A stretch of 34,480 nt of DNA from Candidatus Hydrogenedentota bacterium (GTDB lineage: Bacteria > Hydrogenedentota > Hydrogenedentia > Hydrogenedentales > SLHB01). Below, one piece after another: positions 24,293 through 33,652 of the stretch. The notes below the pieces were generated by a model. It had not been told where the DNA came from. It saw only the letters and a list, made by a program, of their open reading frames with translations, and did no database searches. The position numbers were made by a program, and so were the translations under genes. Numbering within the stretch: position 1 is the stretch's first letter; every line of letters begins with the position of its first letter. The stretch is from assembly GCA_019695095.1 (NCBI GenBank), contig JAIBAQ010000052.1, positions 1 to 34,480 of the forward strand, given 5' to 3'.

Positions 24293-24511
24293 GCCCCTTG
24301 TTCTTCACTGCCGTTTTTCGCACTTTCATCTTGCAAGAAACCTCCGGCGCAGGCCGCCTTTTTGAGCCTTTCTGCACTGCGCCGATTGCTCGCTCCCCTA
24401 GCCGGGGGCAGCCAGTGAGTCAGGCTACCTAGGAGAAGTAACTATTTCGCTTCTCCAGGGATAAATAGACTGGCCGGGTAGATTGGTGAAGGATTTGCTA
24501 GAATACCGGAA

Positions 24512-24549
24512 TTTGCGGACTACCCTATTCGCGGATAATCTGTTATAAT
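24512..24549 (+). promoter_or_regulatory. Possible promoter region of the hybrid histidine kinase gene
   Basis: Two -10-like hexamers, GATAAT (24534-24539) and TATAAT (24544-24549), occur in an AT-richer stretch, with TTTGCG about 16 bp before the first. The 35 hexamers are weak. The rest of the 598-bp divergent region (24130-24727) contains the hydrogenase promoter and palindrome. I see no further gene or RNA in it. Confidence 0.35.
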
Positions 24550-24727
24550 CCGGTCTACGGCGGAGAGAATGCTGTGCGAACTCCCCGTCGGCTGTGCTCG
24601 TTCCGTCCCTGTCCGGGATCGGGCTCCCCCGACCGCGTAAGTGTCGCGAGACGCCACGCGTACCACGAGTGAGGAAGGGACTCGTTGGTTGCTCGGTAGA
24701 AGTACATGAGGCGAGAGGGTTCCTCGT

Positions 24728-26953
24728 TTGACAGAATTCAAGAGACTTCCGTGCCCCGCGCGAGTCGGAAGCGTGTCCATAAACCGAACCGAATTAGAAG
24801 CTGTCCTTGCCGAGTTTGTCGGCGCCGGAATCGAGCGATCGGGCCGCTGTGTCCTGGTTACAGATGGCGTTCCCACCGAATCTCTACTTGAAGGCCTTTC
24901 GCGCTGCGGACTGGACGCCGAGGCCGCCATGTTGTCGGGCACGCTGATCATCGCGGATCGCGCCAATACGGTCGACTCGTCGGGGACGCCCTTGTCCCGT
25001 CTTACCGCAGGCTCCCCGGGCCGGGAAACCTGGGTGGTCGTGGTCAACCCCACGTTGCCGGACGCGCAGGAAACGTTTCTGCAAATGGCGCAGGACAGGG
25101 TGTTGAGTGTCCGCGAAGTCTGTGAAACAAATAAACTCGTTCTATTAGAAGCCCTGGAAACAGAGCAGTATCCGGGCTACGATCCCATCGATCTGCTTCG
25201 CATGTATCCTGCCGTGTATTCGCGCGGCGCAGTCTGCCGCAATCGCTACTACATTCAAACCGGTGAATTCCTGGAATCCCTGGACCCCGAATCCAGACTG
25301 GATACCGTGCTTAACGACATCCGTGCCGTGGAGCAATCGGAAAGCGCCCTGCACGAGACCCAGGAGCGTCTGCGCAACCAGGTCGACTCCGATAAGCGCC
25401 TGAAGACAGAGCGCGTGTTGCGCGAGACGTACGCCATGTTGCGTGCCGTAGTGCAAGCCTCTCCCGCGGCGATTGTGGTGTTCGACCCAAGCCTGCGCGT
25501 ATCGACGTGGAACCCCGCGGCAGAGTTCCTTCTGGGGTGCCCACGCAGGGACGTGCTTGGCGTTCGCTTAAGCACCTATACGACTGACGGCTCTCCAATC
25601 GAAGACCTCGCGCGAAACTGTTTCGAGGGAAATCGAGTGGCGGGGCAGGAACTCACGATCCAGCGAAAAGACGGCTCTGAAATCACGCTCGCATTCTGGA
25701 CGGCTCCTATCATCGAGACCGATGGAAGCGTGACCGGCGTCATGGTTCTGATGATCGACGTGACAAAGGCAAAAGAGCTTGAGAGTCAGTTGATTCAAGC
25801 GCAGAAGATGGAAGCTATCGGCCGACTCGCTGGAGGGATTGCGCACGACTTCAACAACCTGCTTCTGGCAATTCTGGGCACGACGGAATTGATGCTCTCG
25901 CGCGAAGACCTTTCCGAAGACACGCGGTTCGACGTCGCGGATATTCGCCGCGCGGCGGATCGCGCGAGCGCCTTGACGCGGCAATTGCTGGCCTTCAGCA
26001 GGAAGCAAATACTTCAACCGCGCGCGCTCGACCTGAATGCCGTCATTGCCGACATGCACAAAATGATGTCGCGCCTGCTGAAAGAAGATATTGAGCTGGA
26101 GATGAAATTGCACCCCGATCTGGATCATGTCAAGGCAGATCCGGGCCAGGTCGAGCAGATCATTCTGAATCTTGTCATGAACGCGCGCGACGCGATGACT
26201 GACGGAGGCAGTATCTCGCTGTCTACCGCGAGCACAACCATTACCGCTTCGTACGATCCTGAAACGACCGGCCTGCCGCCCGGAGGATACGTCGTCTTGG
26301 AAGTGCGGGATTCCGGGTGCGGGATGAGCGAGGAAGTACTCGCGCACATCTTCGAGCCCTTCTACACGACGAAGCCGGCAGATAAAGGGACTGGCCTGGG
26401 TCTTTCGACGGTTTATGGAATTGTAAAGCAAAGTGGCGGTGGCATCGTCGTCGAGAGCGAACCCGGAAAGGGCTCGGCATTTCGCGTGTACCTTCCCTCC
26501 ACGCAAGAGGAAGTCCCCGCGGGTGAAGTCGGCACGGTTACACGAAGCCTACGCATCGGCACAGAGACGGTCCTCGTAGTGGAAGACGAAGACATGGTTC
26601 GCGGACCGGTGGTCAAGGTGCTTCAGATGGACGGATACGAAACGCTCGAGGCCGGCAGCGGCGAAGAAGCGCTGAAGATTATCGAATCGTTCGAAGGCAC
26701 GATTCATCTGATGGTAACAGACGTTGTGATGCCGGGCATGAACGGTCGCGAACTCGCGGAGCACGTTGTGAAACTCCGGCCGGGCACTAAAGTTCTGTTC
26801 ATGTCAGGACACATGGAGGAACTCATTATCGGCCAAGGTGTGCTGGCGCCGGGTGTTCCATTCCTTCAGAAGCCATTCCAGATGACGGTATTCGCCGATA
26901 AAGTCCGCGAAATGCTTGACCTCCCCAAGAAGAACCGCCGCCGCGCCTGCTAA
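24728..26953 (+). CDS. Hybrid sensor histidine kinase: MEDS-like sensor - PAS - HisKA - HATPase - receiver
   Basis: Soluble 741-aa sensor kinase, no membrane segments. Residues about 20-190 resemble the MEDS (DcmR-type) sensory domain, clearest at its end (DLLRMYPAVYSRGAVCRNRY, near 155-173). A coiled linker (about 198-235) is followed by a PAS domain (about 236-345: VVQASPAAIVVFDPSLRVST, with FWTAPIIETDGSVTGVM), then HisKA with phospho-accepting H373 in GGIAHDFNNLL, HATPase with NLVMNARDA, DSGCGM and KGTGLGLSTVYGIVKQ, and a C-terminal receiver with D665 (MVTDVVMPG) and K715. The predicted TTG start has GAGAGGG 8 nt upstream; GTG 24773 is a weaker alternative. It is divergent from the hydrogenase operon, whose first gene is a lone receiver, so it probably senses a redox- or C1-type signal controlling hydrogen metabolism. 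That role is inferred. Confidence 0.9.
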   Translation: MTEFKRLPCPARVGSVSINRTELEAVLAEFVGAGIERSGRCVLVTDGVPTESLLEGLSRCGLDAEAAMLSGTLIIADRANTVDSSGTPLSRLTAGSPGRETWVVVVNPTLPDAQETFLQMAQDRVLSVREVCETNKLVLLEALETEQYPGYDPIDLLRMYPAVYSRGAVCRNRYYIQTGEFLESLDPESRLDTVLNDIRAVEQSESALHETQERLRNQVDSDKRLKTERVLRETYAMLRAVVQASPAAIVVFDPSLRVSTWNPAAEFLLGCPRRDVLGVRLSTYTTDGSPIEDLARNCFEGNRVAGQELTIQRKDGSEITLAFWTAPIIETDGSVTGVMVLMIDVTKAKELESQLIQAQKMEAIGRLAGGIAHDFNNLLLAILGTTELMLSREDLSEDTRFDVADIRRAADRASALTRQLLAFSRKQILQPRALDLNAVIADMHKMMSRLLKEDIELEMKLHPDLDHVKADPGQVEQIILNLVMNARDAMTDGGSISLSTASTTITASYDPETTGLPPGGYVVLEVRDSGCGMSEEVLAHIFEPFYTTKPADKGTGLGLSTVYGIVKQSGGGIVVESEPGKGSAFRVYLPSTQEEVPAGEVGTVTRSLRIGTETVLVVEDEDMVRGPVVKVLQMDGYETLEAGSGEEALKIIESFEGTIHLMVTDVVMPGMNGRELAEHVVKLRPGTKVLFMSGHMEELIIGQGVLAPGVPFLQKPFQMTVFADKVREMLDLPKKNRRRAC

Positions 26954-27039
26954 TACACTTCTCCCTGCCGGCGCCCATCCGTCAAAGGCAAGTTGCATGC
27001 CGCACAAGAAGCAGTCACTGCTAAAGCGTGTTGAGTAGC

Positions 27040-27060
27040 GCCGGTCTCGATGAGACCGGC
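27040..27060 (+). terminator. Hairpin downstream of the histidine kinase gene, possibly a stop signal
   Basis: GCCGGTCTC (27040-27048) pairs with GAGACCGGC (27052-27060) around a 3-nt loop, 87 bp after the kinase stop. No U-tract follows, so intrinsic termination is unproven. The rest of 26954-27218 holds only this hairpin and the glmS terminator. Confidence 0.4.
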
Positions 27061-27152
27061 GGCGCGGAGGTGATGGGCATGGTATCCACTCGATGCCGCT
27101 GCCTCTCGCAGTCAACGGTCTACTTTGCGCAAACTCAATCCACTTCAACGAA

Positions 27153-27180
27153 ACAGGGGGCGTCCGAAGACGCCCCCTGT
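27153..27180 (-). terminator. Terminator of the surE-dedA-glmS operon (UUCG tetraloop)
   Basis: On the minus strand ACAGGGGGCGTC (27169-27180), loop TTCG and GACGCCCCCTGT (27153-27164) make a 12-bp stem closed by the very stable C(UUCG)G tetraloop, followed by TTTCGTT. It is 38 bp after the glmS stop. The stem may also stop the opposing kinase transcript. Confidence 0.85.
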
Positions 27181-27218
27181 GATTTCAAGGCGAGCAATCG
27201 CGCTTTGAGCGTTCGGCC

Positions 27219-29054
<1,836 letters not shown>

Positions 29055-29172
29055 ACCGTTCGTCTCCTCTTACGGTTACTCGCGTCCGTTTTTGCCGCCT
29101 TATTTCGTTGCCCGGGATGGGTCGTCCGACCTGGCGGCGCCACGCGCGGATACTCTCTTCACTCTTCTATCG

Positions 29173-29772
29173 TCAATGCCCCACATAGCGGAGCAACATG
29201 AACCCGCCAATCAACAGGATCGTGAACGCGATCGTCAACAGATTGAAACGCTTCTCGATGAACGCGTGTATCGGTTCTCCAAACTTGTACAGCAGCGCCG
29301 CCACAATATAGAAGCGCGCTGCCCGGCCAATCAGCGACGCCACCACGAACATCGGGAAATTGATGTTGAACACACCCGCCGTGATCGTGATGACCTTGTA
29401 GGGGATTGGCGTAAACGCCGCCACGAAGACTACCCAGAAGTCGTACTGTTCGTACAACCCCTGCACCTTGGCAAACTGAGCCTCCGTGAACCCTGGGATG
29501 TACGTGAAGAAGAACTGGTCCACCACGCTCCAGAGTCCCATCCCAATGATGTAACCGAAGATACCGCCCAACAATGAGCCCACGGTACAGATCAGCCCGA
29601 ACTTGAACCAGGACTTCCGATGCCCGAGGCACAATGCGATCAAGAGAACGTCCGGTGGAATCGGGAAAACACTCGACTCTACGAACGCGAGAACGAAAAG
29701 GGCATATCCGCCGTAGGGAGTTTCCGCCCAACTAAGGACCCAGTCGTACTGGCGTTTGATCAGCGCCATCAT
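29173..29772 (-). CDS. DedA/YqaA-type (VTT domain) integral membrane protein
   Basis: 199-aa polytopic membrane protein of the DedA/VTT (SNARE-associated Golgi) superfamily. Bacterial members act in undecaprenyl-phosphate or phospholipid translocation and membrane homeostasis. Hydrophobic segments are seen at about residues 22-48, 56-80, 110-135, 136-160 and 175-197. The family loop reads FVESSVFPIPPDVLLIALCL near the start and AAFTPIPYKVITITAGVFNI in the second half, with the PIPYK variant typical of the YqaA subgroup. ATG 29772 or 29769 is the start, AGGA being a fair ribosome site. It begins 13 bp after surE and is followed by glmS, so these are probably co-transcribed. Substrate is not deducible. 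Confidence 0.88.
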   Translation of the reverse strand: MMALIKRQYDWVLSWAETPYGGYALFVLAFVESSVFPIPPDVLLIALCLGHRKSWFKFGLICTVGSLLGGIFGYIIGMGLWSVVDQFFFTYIPGFTEAQFAKVQGLYEQYDFWVVFVAAFTPIPYKVITITAGVFNINFPMFVVASLIGRAARFYIVAALLYKFGEPIHAFIEKRFNLLTIAFTILLIGGFMLLRYVGH

Positions 29773-29785
29773 CGGACAGCGTTCC

Positions 29786-30538
29786 TCATGGCTTGAATCC
29801 CCACGTTTCCAACGTCTTCAACATTGCATGATTGGTCATGTCCCGGTGCAAGGGCGTGACGCTCACTTCGCCATTCTCGATGGCGTCAAAGTCCGTGCCC
29901 GGCTCCGTGATGTGGCTCGGCTCCGCGCCGCCAATCCAGTAGTACGTCCCGCCGCGCGGGTCCTGACGATGAATGATCTCGTCCTGATACGTGCGCCGTC
30001 CCATCTTGGTCACGCGGACACCCTGCAGATCCTCGTACGGCACATCGGGGACGTTTACGTTTAACATGGTATCGGCAGGCAGGTTATGCGACAGAAGAGT
30101 CTTGGCGACAGACTGCGCCACTTGCCCCGCCGTCTCCATATGCTGCGGCGAATACGACACATTCGATATCGCAAACGAGCAGATGCCTAGCATCATCCCC
30201 TCGAAGGCGCCGGCAACCGTTCCGGAATAGGTGACATCGTCCCCGAGGTTAGCTCCCGTGTTGATTCCGGAGACGACAAGGTCGGGCCGGGTCTTCAGGA
30301 GGTCGCGCACGGCCAGCATTACGCAGTCCGTGGGAGTCCCGTCCACCATAAACCATTTATCCTGAAAGGGATAAACGCGCAACGGACGGTGCAACGAAAC
30401 GCCGTGCCCCACGGCGCTCTGCTGGCGGTCGGGTGCAAACACCGAGACCTCGCCCAGCGGCTCAAGCCACTGGACGAGCGCCGCCAGGCCGGGTGCGCGG
30501 ATACCGTCGTCGTTTGTTACAAGGATTTGGGGTTTCAC
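29786..30538 (-). CDS. surE: 5'/3'-nucleotidase SurE
   Basis: Metal-dependent survival protein hydrolysing nucleoside 5'- or 3'-monophosphates (and sometimes short polyphosphate), important in stress and stationary phase. Active-site motifs: ILVTNDDGI (N9, D10, D11), S41 in PDRQQSAVGH, and SGINTGANLGDDVTYSGTVAGA, which holds the metal-binding Asn. Length 250 aa is normal. It starts with GTG (30538), placing NDDG at the expected distance from the N-terminus; the ribosome site is weak. It heads the surE-dedA-glmS operon and diverges from an orphan response regulator across 180 bp. Confidence 0.97.
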   Translation of the reverse strand: MKPQILVTNDDGIRAPGLAALVQWLEPLGEVSVFAPDRQQSAVGHGVSLHRPLRVYPFQDKWFMVDGTPTDCVMLAVRDLLKTRPDLVVSGINTGANLGDDVTYSGTVAGAFEGMMLGICSFAISNVSYSPQHMETAGQVAQSVAKTLLSHNLPADTMLNVNVPDVPYEDLQGVRVTKMGRRTYQDEIIHRQDPRGGTYYWIGGAEPSHITEPGTDFDAIENGEVSVTPLHRDMTNHAMLKTLETWGFKP

Positions 30539-30615
30539 AGCGATTCCAAATCGGGGCCGGTGGAGAACTCAGAGAGCATTGGGGAAATCCGTGCGTCGGC
30601 ACAGACTTCCTCGAA

Positions 30616-30645
30616 GATATAGCAAATTTCGGGAATGCAATTCAA
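30616..30645 (-). promoter_or_regulatory. Possible promoter of surE-dedA-glmS
   Basis: Minus-strand TTGAAT (30640-30645) and TATATC (30616-30621) are 18 bp apart, about 78 bp before the surE GTG. Confidence 0.5.
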
Positions 30646-30666
30646 ACTGTGCCGGATGTACGGGTC

Positions 30667-30696
30667 TTGATGAGAACACCATTTTCCTCGTATACT
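30667..30696 (+). promoter_or_regulatory. Predicted promoter of the orphan response regulator
   Basis: TTGATG (30667-30672) and TATACT (30691-30696) are 18 bp apart. The ATG at 30719 lies only about 17 nt past the expected start point, leaving a very short leader that still contains GGGAAGGA. Confidence 0.55.
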
Positions 30697-30718
30697 CCGT
30701 ACGGGAAGGACATCAGCA

Positions 30719-31084
30719 ATGAAACGACCACGCCTCCTCGTCGTTGACGACGAGGAGTATATCCGTCTTGCGCTACGCAAGTGGTTCGAAGGCTGCGGAT
30801 TTGAAGTAGACGTTGCCGACGATGGCGACGTTGCGGTCGACCTGTGCCGCTCGAAATCCTACGACGCCATCACGATGGACCTTGTCATGCCGCGCATGAA
30901 CGGATCGGTCGCCATCGAGGCTATCCGCAACCTCGACCCCAAGGTCCCCATCGTCGTCCTGACTGGCTACCAGGAGCGCCTTTCCGATCTTGGCAGCCTC
31001 GGCGTATCGAAAATCCTCGCCAAACCCCTCGCCCTCCACGACCTCGAACAGGAAATCCGGGCGCTGCTGCCCTCGATGGCGTAG
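30719..31084 (+). CDS. Single-domain response regulator (orphan)
   Basis: CheY-like receiver of 121 aa ending right after helix 5, with no output domain. DDEE at 10-13 provides the acidic pocket, D54 (AITMDLVMPRMNG) is the phospho-acceptor, T82 (VVLTGYQE) the switch residue and K102 (ILAKPLALHDL) the conserved Lys. GGGAAGGA lies 8 nt before the ATG. No kinase gene adjoins it; its neighbour is the divergent surE operon, and the downstream 826 bp are gene-free, so it is probably monocistronic. It could interact with a hybrid kinase encoded elsewhere, including the one at 24728-26953. No target can be inferred. Confidence 0.92.
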   Translation: MKRPRLLVVDDEEYIRLALRKWFEGCGFEVDVADDGDVAVDLCRSKSYDAITMDLVMPRMNGSVAIEAIRNLDPKVPIVVLTGYQERLSDLGSLGVSKILAKPLALHDLEQEIRALLPSMA

Positions 31085-31251
31085 GCTCGGATCGTCTCTC
31101 GAACTCGGTCTTGGACCGTCCTCCTGTATTGGGCGCATCACAGTCACGAGAGGCATTTACCGACTGAAACTCTCAATACAACGCTGAACACGTTATGCTT
31201 GCCGAAATAGAAGCACGGCTAGAAGAGAACCATGCTATTTGGAAGCCAAAC

Positions 31252-31290
31252 TGTCATCCCGAGTCCGCCTGCGGCGGACGCAGCATGACA
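31252..31290. repeat. REP-like nested hairpin
   Basis: TGTCAT (31252-31257) and ATGACA (31285-31290) enclose GTCCGCC (31263-31269) and GGCGGAC (31273-31279). The TGTCATCCCGAG opening is a phrase seen in dispersed palindromic repeats of many bacterial genomes; that is general knowledge, not checked here. Confidence 0.6.
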
Positions 31291-31410
31291 CGCCAAAATA
31301 AGCTCTAGTTTCTAACTTGATGGAGTTGTCTCTTGTAGCTACTCATCTTGTCAAGATGAACAAAGCCAGCGGTCCTCTCGTGAATCGTGACGACAAGACG
31401 AATCCTGGGC

Positions 31411-31478
31411 ATCCTGTGCATCCTTGTAGAAACTCTTTATTGAACAAGGATGCACAGGATACACAGGATACGCAGGAT
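31411..31478. repeat. 17-bp inverted repeat built of 9-bp tandem units
   Basis: ATCCTGTGCATCCTTGT (31411-31427) pairs perfectly with ACAAGGATGCACAGGAT (31444-31460) around a 16-nt AT-rich loop. Both arms continue outward as 9-nt repeats of the AGGATACAC type (AGGATGCAC, AGGATACAC, AGGATACGC on the right; ATCCTGGGC on the left). It looks like a non-autonomous repeat element. Confidence 0.75.
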
Positions 31479-31680
31479 AAAAGCACTGGACTCCCGTGAA
31501 TGACTCCTATGATTAGTGTCAGTTCGTTGCACTGTCAGAAAGTGGCAATCACTCGTTTGCGGGGTCGCGGATGCGAAACGAGGGACTTGCGGGACGTGAA
31601 ATCTCTACATCCTATCGTTGAGAAGACAGGAGGGAAGCTTAGCCCAAACGGGGTGACACGTGGGTCGGTTCCCGAGTAGC

Positions 31681-31812
31681 GCAGCGCTCGCCGAGCGCGG
31701 CGTAGTGTAGACCTGTCGACTATCGCTTATGTGGTGCCGAGCCCATCGAGGCATATGCCACCGAGCGCTGCTCTACGTAGGTGTCTATCAAACGGCAGGC
31801 AAGATGCCTGCC
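31681..31812. repeat. Cluster of inverted repeats
   Basis: GCAGCGCTCG (31681-31690) is matched in inverse by CGAGCGCTGC (31762-31771), with further partial pairing between GTGGTGCC and GGCATATGCCAC inside. A second hairpin, GGCAGGC (31794-31800) with GCCTGCC (31806-31812), follows. The sequence GCCTGCCACACAC at 31806-31818 recurs exactly at 19926-19938 in the hydA-hydG gap. Confidence 0.55.
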
Positions 31813-31910
31813 ACACACTGAATTCAGCTTTCCTGTTCGGCAGCGCCGCCCTGCCAGAATTGCCTGTCTGCTGACTCGGGATTACAGATGATGATGGGCT
31901 CCAAGTGCTG

Positions 31911-32612
31911 TCAAGAGGAGATTGATTCTCGCGTGGGGTAGCCGTTCCGTCGGCACGCCTCTATCAGAAACCACCCTGCCACGGGCAGCGAAATCCCCAG
32001 CCACAGCAACCCCCACAAGATGCTTGGAATCCCGGTGATTTCCGCGAGGATGTGCGCGTCGCTTGGCAGGCCGGGGCGGGCGAGGATGTCGCTAAAGACA
32101 TCCGCGGGGGCGTAGAGGCAACTGGTGAGGCCGATGAGTTTGAGCAGGAAGTCGTTGGCGGGATCGGGCAAGTAAAGCCCAATTGCGATGAAGGCAAGGG
32201 AAGCAATCGTGCCGAACAGCATGCCAAATGTTAGCAGGGGCCGCATTGCATAGAGTGTCACCGCAAACAGGATCAGTCCAAGAATCACGGTGAGTATGCG
32301 GTCGCGTTTGACGCGGGCGGCGGCGATCAGTATTGCGCCTCCCCAGAGCAGGCTGCCGAGGTATCCCGCCGAGGCAATGAGGAAAGGCATGCCGCCGGTA
32401 GTCACGCAGAGTCCGCCTTCGGCGGGGACAATCTGGATGCCGACGATGCTGCCGCCGGTGACAATCGCCGCAAGGCCGTGGCTAAGCTCGTGGAAGAAGA
32501 CGGTCAGTAAACGCAACGGGTACACAATTGGGGTGCGCCACAGAAGCAGCAACAGAATCCCGAGAACGGAAAGCGTGGCGACGGAGCGCCAGTCGATGGT
32601 ACGGCTAAACAT
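31911..32612 (-). CDS. M50-type integral membrane zinc metalloprotease homologue
   Basis: 233-aa polytopic membrane protein resembling the peptidase M50B-like group. The zinc-binding motif HELSH is in the first third (TVFFHELSHGLAAIVTGG, residues about 37-54), partly membrane-embedded as in site-2-protease-like enzymes. About six hydrophobic segments are seen, at residues 11-28, 33-50, 74-98, 104-125, 127-150 and 196-222. The second M50 metal ligand motif (NxxPxxxxDG) is not evident, as is usual in this subgroup, so proteolytic activity is uncertain. The ATG at 32612 has no strong ribosome site. It lies downstream of the FKBP gene, separated by a hairpin, and may have its own promoter. Confidence 0.75.
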   Translation of the reverse strand: MFSRTIDWRSVATLSVLGILLLLLWRTPIVYPLRLLTVFFHELSHGLAAIVTGGSIVGIQIVPAEGGLCVTTGGMPFLIASAGYLGSLLWGGAILIAAARVKRDRILTVILGLILFAVTLYAMRPLLTFGMLFGTIASLAFIAIGLYLPDPANDFLLKLIGLTSCLYAPADVFSDILARPGLPSDAHILAEITGIPSILWGLLWLGISLPVAGWFLIEACRRNGYPTRESISS

Positions 32613-32674
32613 ACGTGCATGGTAGCAGATAGGGCGGCGTCGCGGTCATCGAACGCGGCATCACCAAAATGCGC

Positions 32675-32710
32675 GCGGGACGGGGACCGTTGTGTGGCCG
32701 CCCGTCCCGC
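32675..32710 (-). terminator. Probable terminator of the FKBP gene
   Basis: GCGGGACGGG (32675-32684) pairs with CCCGTCCCGC (32701-32710), a 10-bp GC stem with a 16-nt loop. In the minus-strand direction it is followed by GCGCATTTTGG, a short T-run. It lies 24 bp after the FKBP stop. Confidence 0.65.
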
Positions 32711-32734
32711 GAAGAGTCGCTTATTGGCTCGTCT

Positions 32735-33496
32735 CTATTGCTGGGGCTTAATCGCCGGTTGTTCGGTCGGTACGGAAATCGCCTCGGGCTGCTTCACGAT
32801 GTCGAGCAGCTCTATGTCGAAAATCAGCGTCGCGTTGGGCGGAATGTCGCCACCGGCGCCCTGTTCACCGTAAGCAAGTGCGGACGGCACAAACACCTTG
32901 TACGTGGAACCGACCTTCATCTTCTGGAGGATTTCGGTCCAACCGGGGATAACGCGGTTGACGGGGAACTCCGCGGGCTCGCCGCGGTCGTACGAGCTAT
33001 CGAACTGTTCGCCATTGATCAACGTGCCGCGATAGTTCGTCTTCACGGTGTCCGTTGCCTTTGGCATTTCCCCGGTTCCTTCTTTCACGACGATGTACTG
33101 GAGTCCGCTCTCGGTGGTCTTCACATCGGGCTTCTTGGCGTTCTCGGCGAGGAAGGCTTCGCCCTCGGCCTTGTTCGTATCGCTCTCCTTCTTATGGATT
33201 TCCTGCTGCTTGGCCATCAGCTTCTGTTCGAACTCCTTGAGGGTCTTCTGAATCTCTTCCTGGGAGAGCGCCATCTTCTTACCATCGATAGCATCCTGAA
33301 TGCCTTGCATCAATGCCTTCATGTCGGGCTCGATCGCCTGCTTCTTGATGCTCTTTCCGAACTGGTTTCCGATGAAGTAGGAGACTTTCTGAATCTCCGA
33401 TTCCAGACCTGCCGGCGCTGCGGCATCCTGGGCGAAGCAGGGCAATACGAAAACGCATGCCGCGAGAAGTAACGTGGCGAGGTGACGAGTGTTCAC
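32735..33496 (-). CDS. Periplasmic FKBP-type peptidyl-prolyl cis-trans isomerase (Mip/FkpA-like)
   Basis: Folding helper catalysing prolyl isomerisation outside the cytoplasm. Starting at GTG 33496 (AAGGAG 7 nt upstream) the protein has a signal peptide NTRHLATLLLAACVFVLPCF ending AQ-DAAAPAG. The open frame upstream of this GTG looks non-coding. A helical, charged dimerisation region follows (KVSYFIGNQFGKSIKKQ and a long KEFEQKLMAKQQEIHKKES helix), as in Mip and FkpA. The C-terminal FKBP domain contains TVKTNYRGTLINGEQFDSSY, VIPGWTEILQKMKVGSTYKV, PSALAYGEQGAGGDIPPNAT and LIFDIELLDI, with the Tyr, Asp, Trp and Ile residues of the active pocket. Length of 253 aa is typical. Confidence 0.94.
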   Translation of the reverse strand: MNTRHLATLLLAACVFVLPCFAQDAAAPAGLESEIQKVSYFIGNQFGKSIKKQAIEPDMKALMQGIQDAIDGKKMALSQEEIQKTLKEFEQKLMAKQQEIHKKESDTNKAEGEAFLAENAKKPDVKTTESGLQYIVVKEGTGEMPKATDTVKTNYRGTLINGEQFDSSYDRGEPAEFPVNRVIPGWTEILQKMKVGSTYKVFVPSALAYGEQGAGGDIPPNATLIFDIELLDIVKQPEAISVPTEQPAIKPQQ

Positions 33497-33652
33497 GAAC
33501 GGACTCCTTTGAAGTTGGAAATGGGCGCGCCGCCGCGGCACTGGCCACCGGGGCGCAAGGGGGCGCATTGTACATGGAAAGGCCCGCAAGACGCACATTT
33601 TCCGAGGATGACGCCAAGTGTGGGCGATTTATCCGCGTTCGCGCAACGGACA

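Larger units (their letters stand above)
31085..31910. other. 826-bp gene-free region with several palindromic repeats
   Basis: No open frame here has a convincing start, ribosome site or protein-like composition. Base composition is lower in GC than the flanking genes. Three inverted-repeat structures, described separately, lie within it (31252-31290, 31411-31478, 31681-31812). I see no tRNA, rRNA or transposase remnant. It resembles a landing zone for REP-like non-coding elements. Confidence 0.7.

Noticed and set aside
29055-29172. glmS ribozyme upstream of glmS
   Set aside because: The 118-bp gap is too short and shows no matching core; glmS is the third gene of an operon.
30734-30757. 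Perfect 10-bp palindrome CTCCTCGTCG / CGACGAGGAG inside the response-regulator gene
   Set aside because: It is produced by the codons for the conserved LLVVDDEE motif, so no separate function is needed, though an mRNA hairpin could form.
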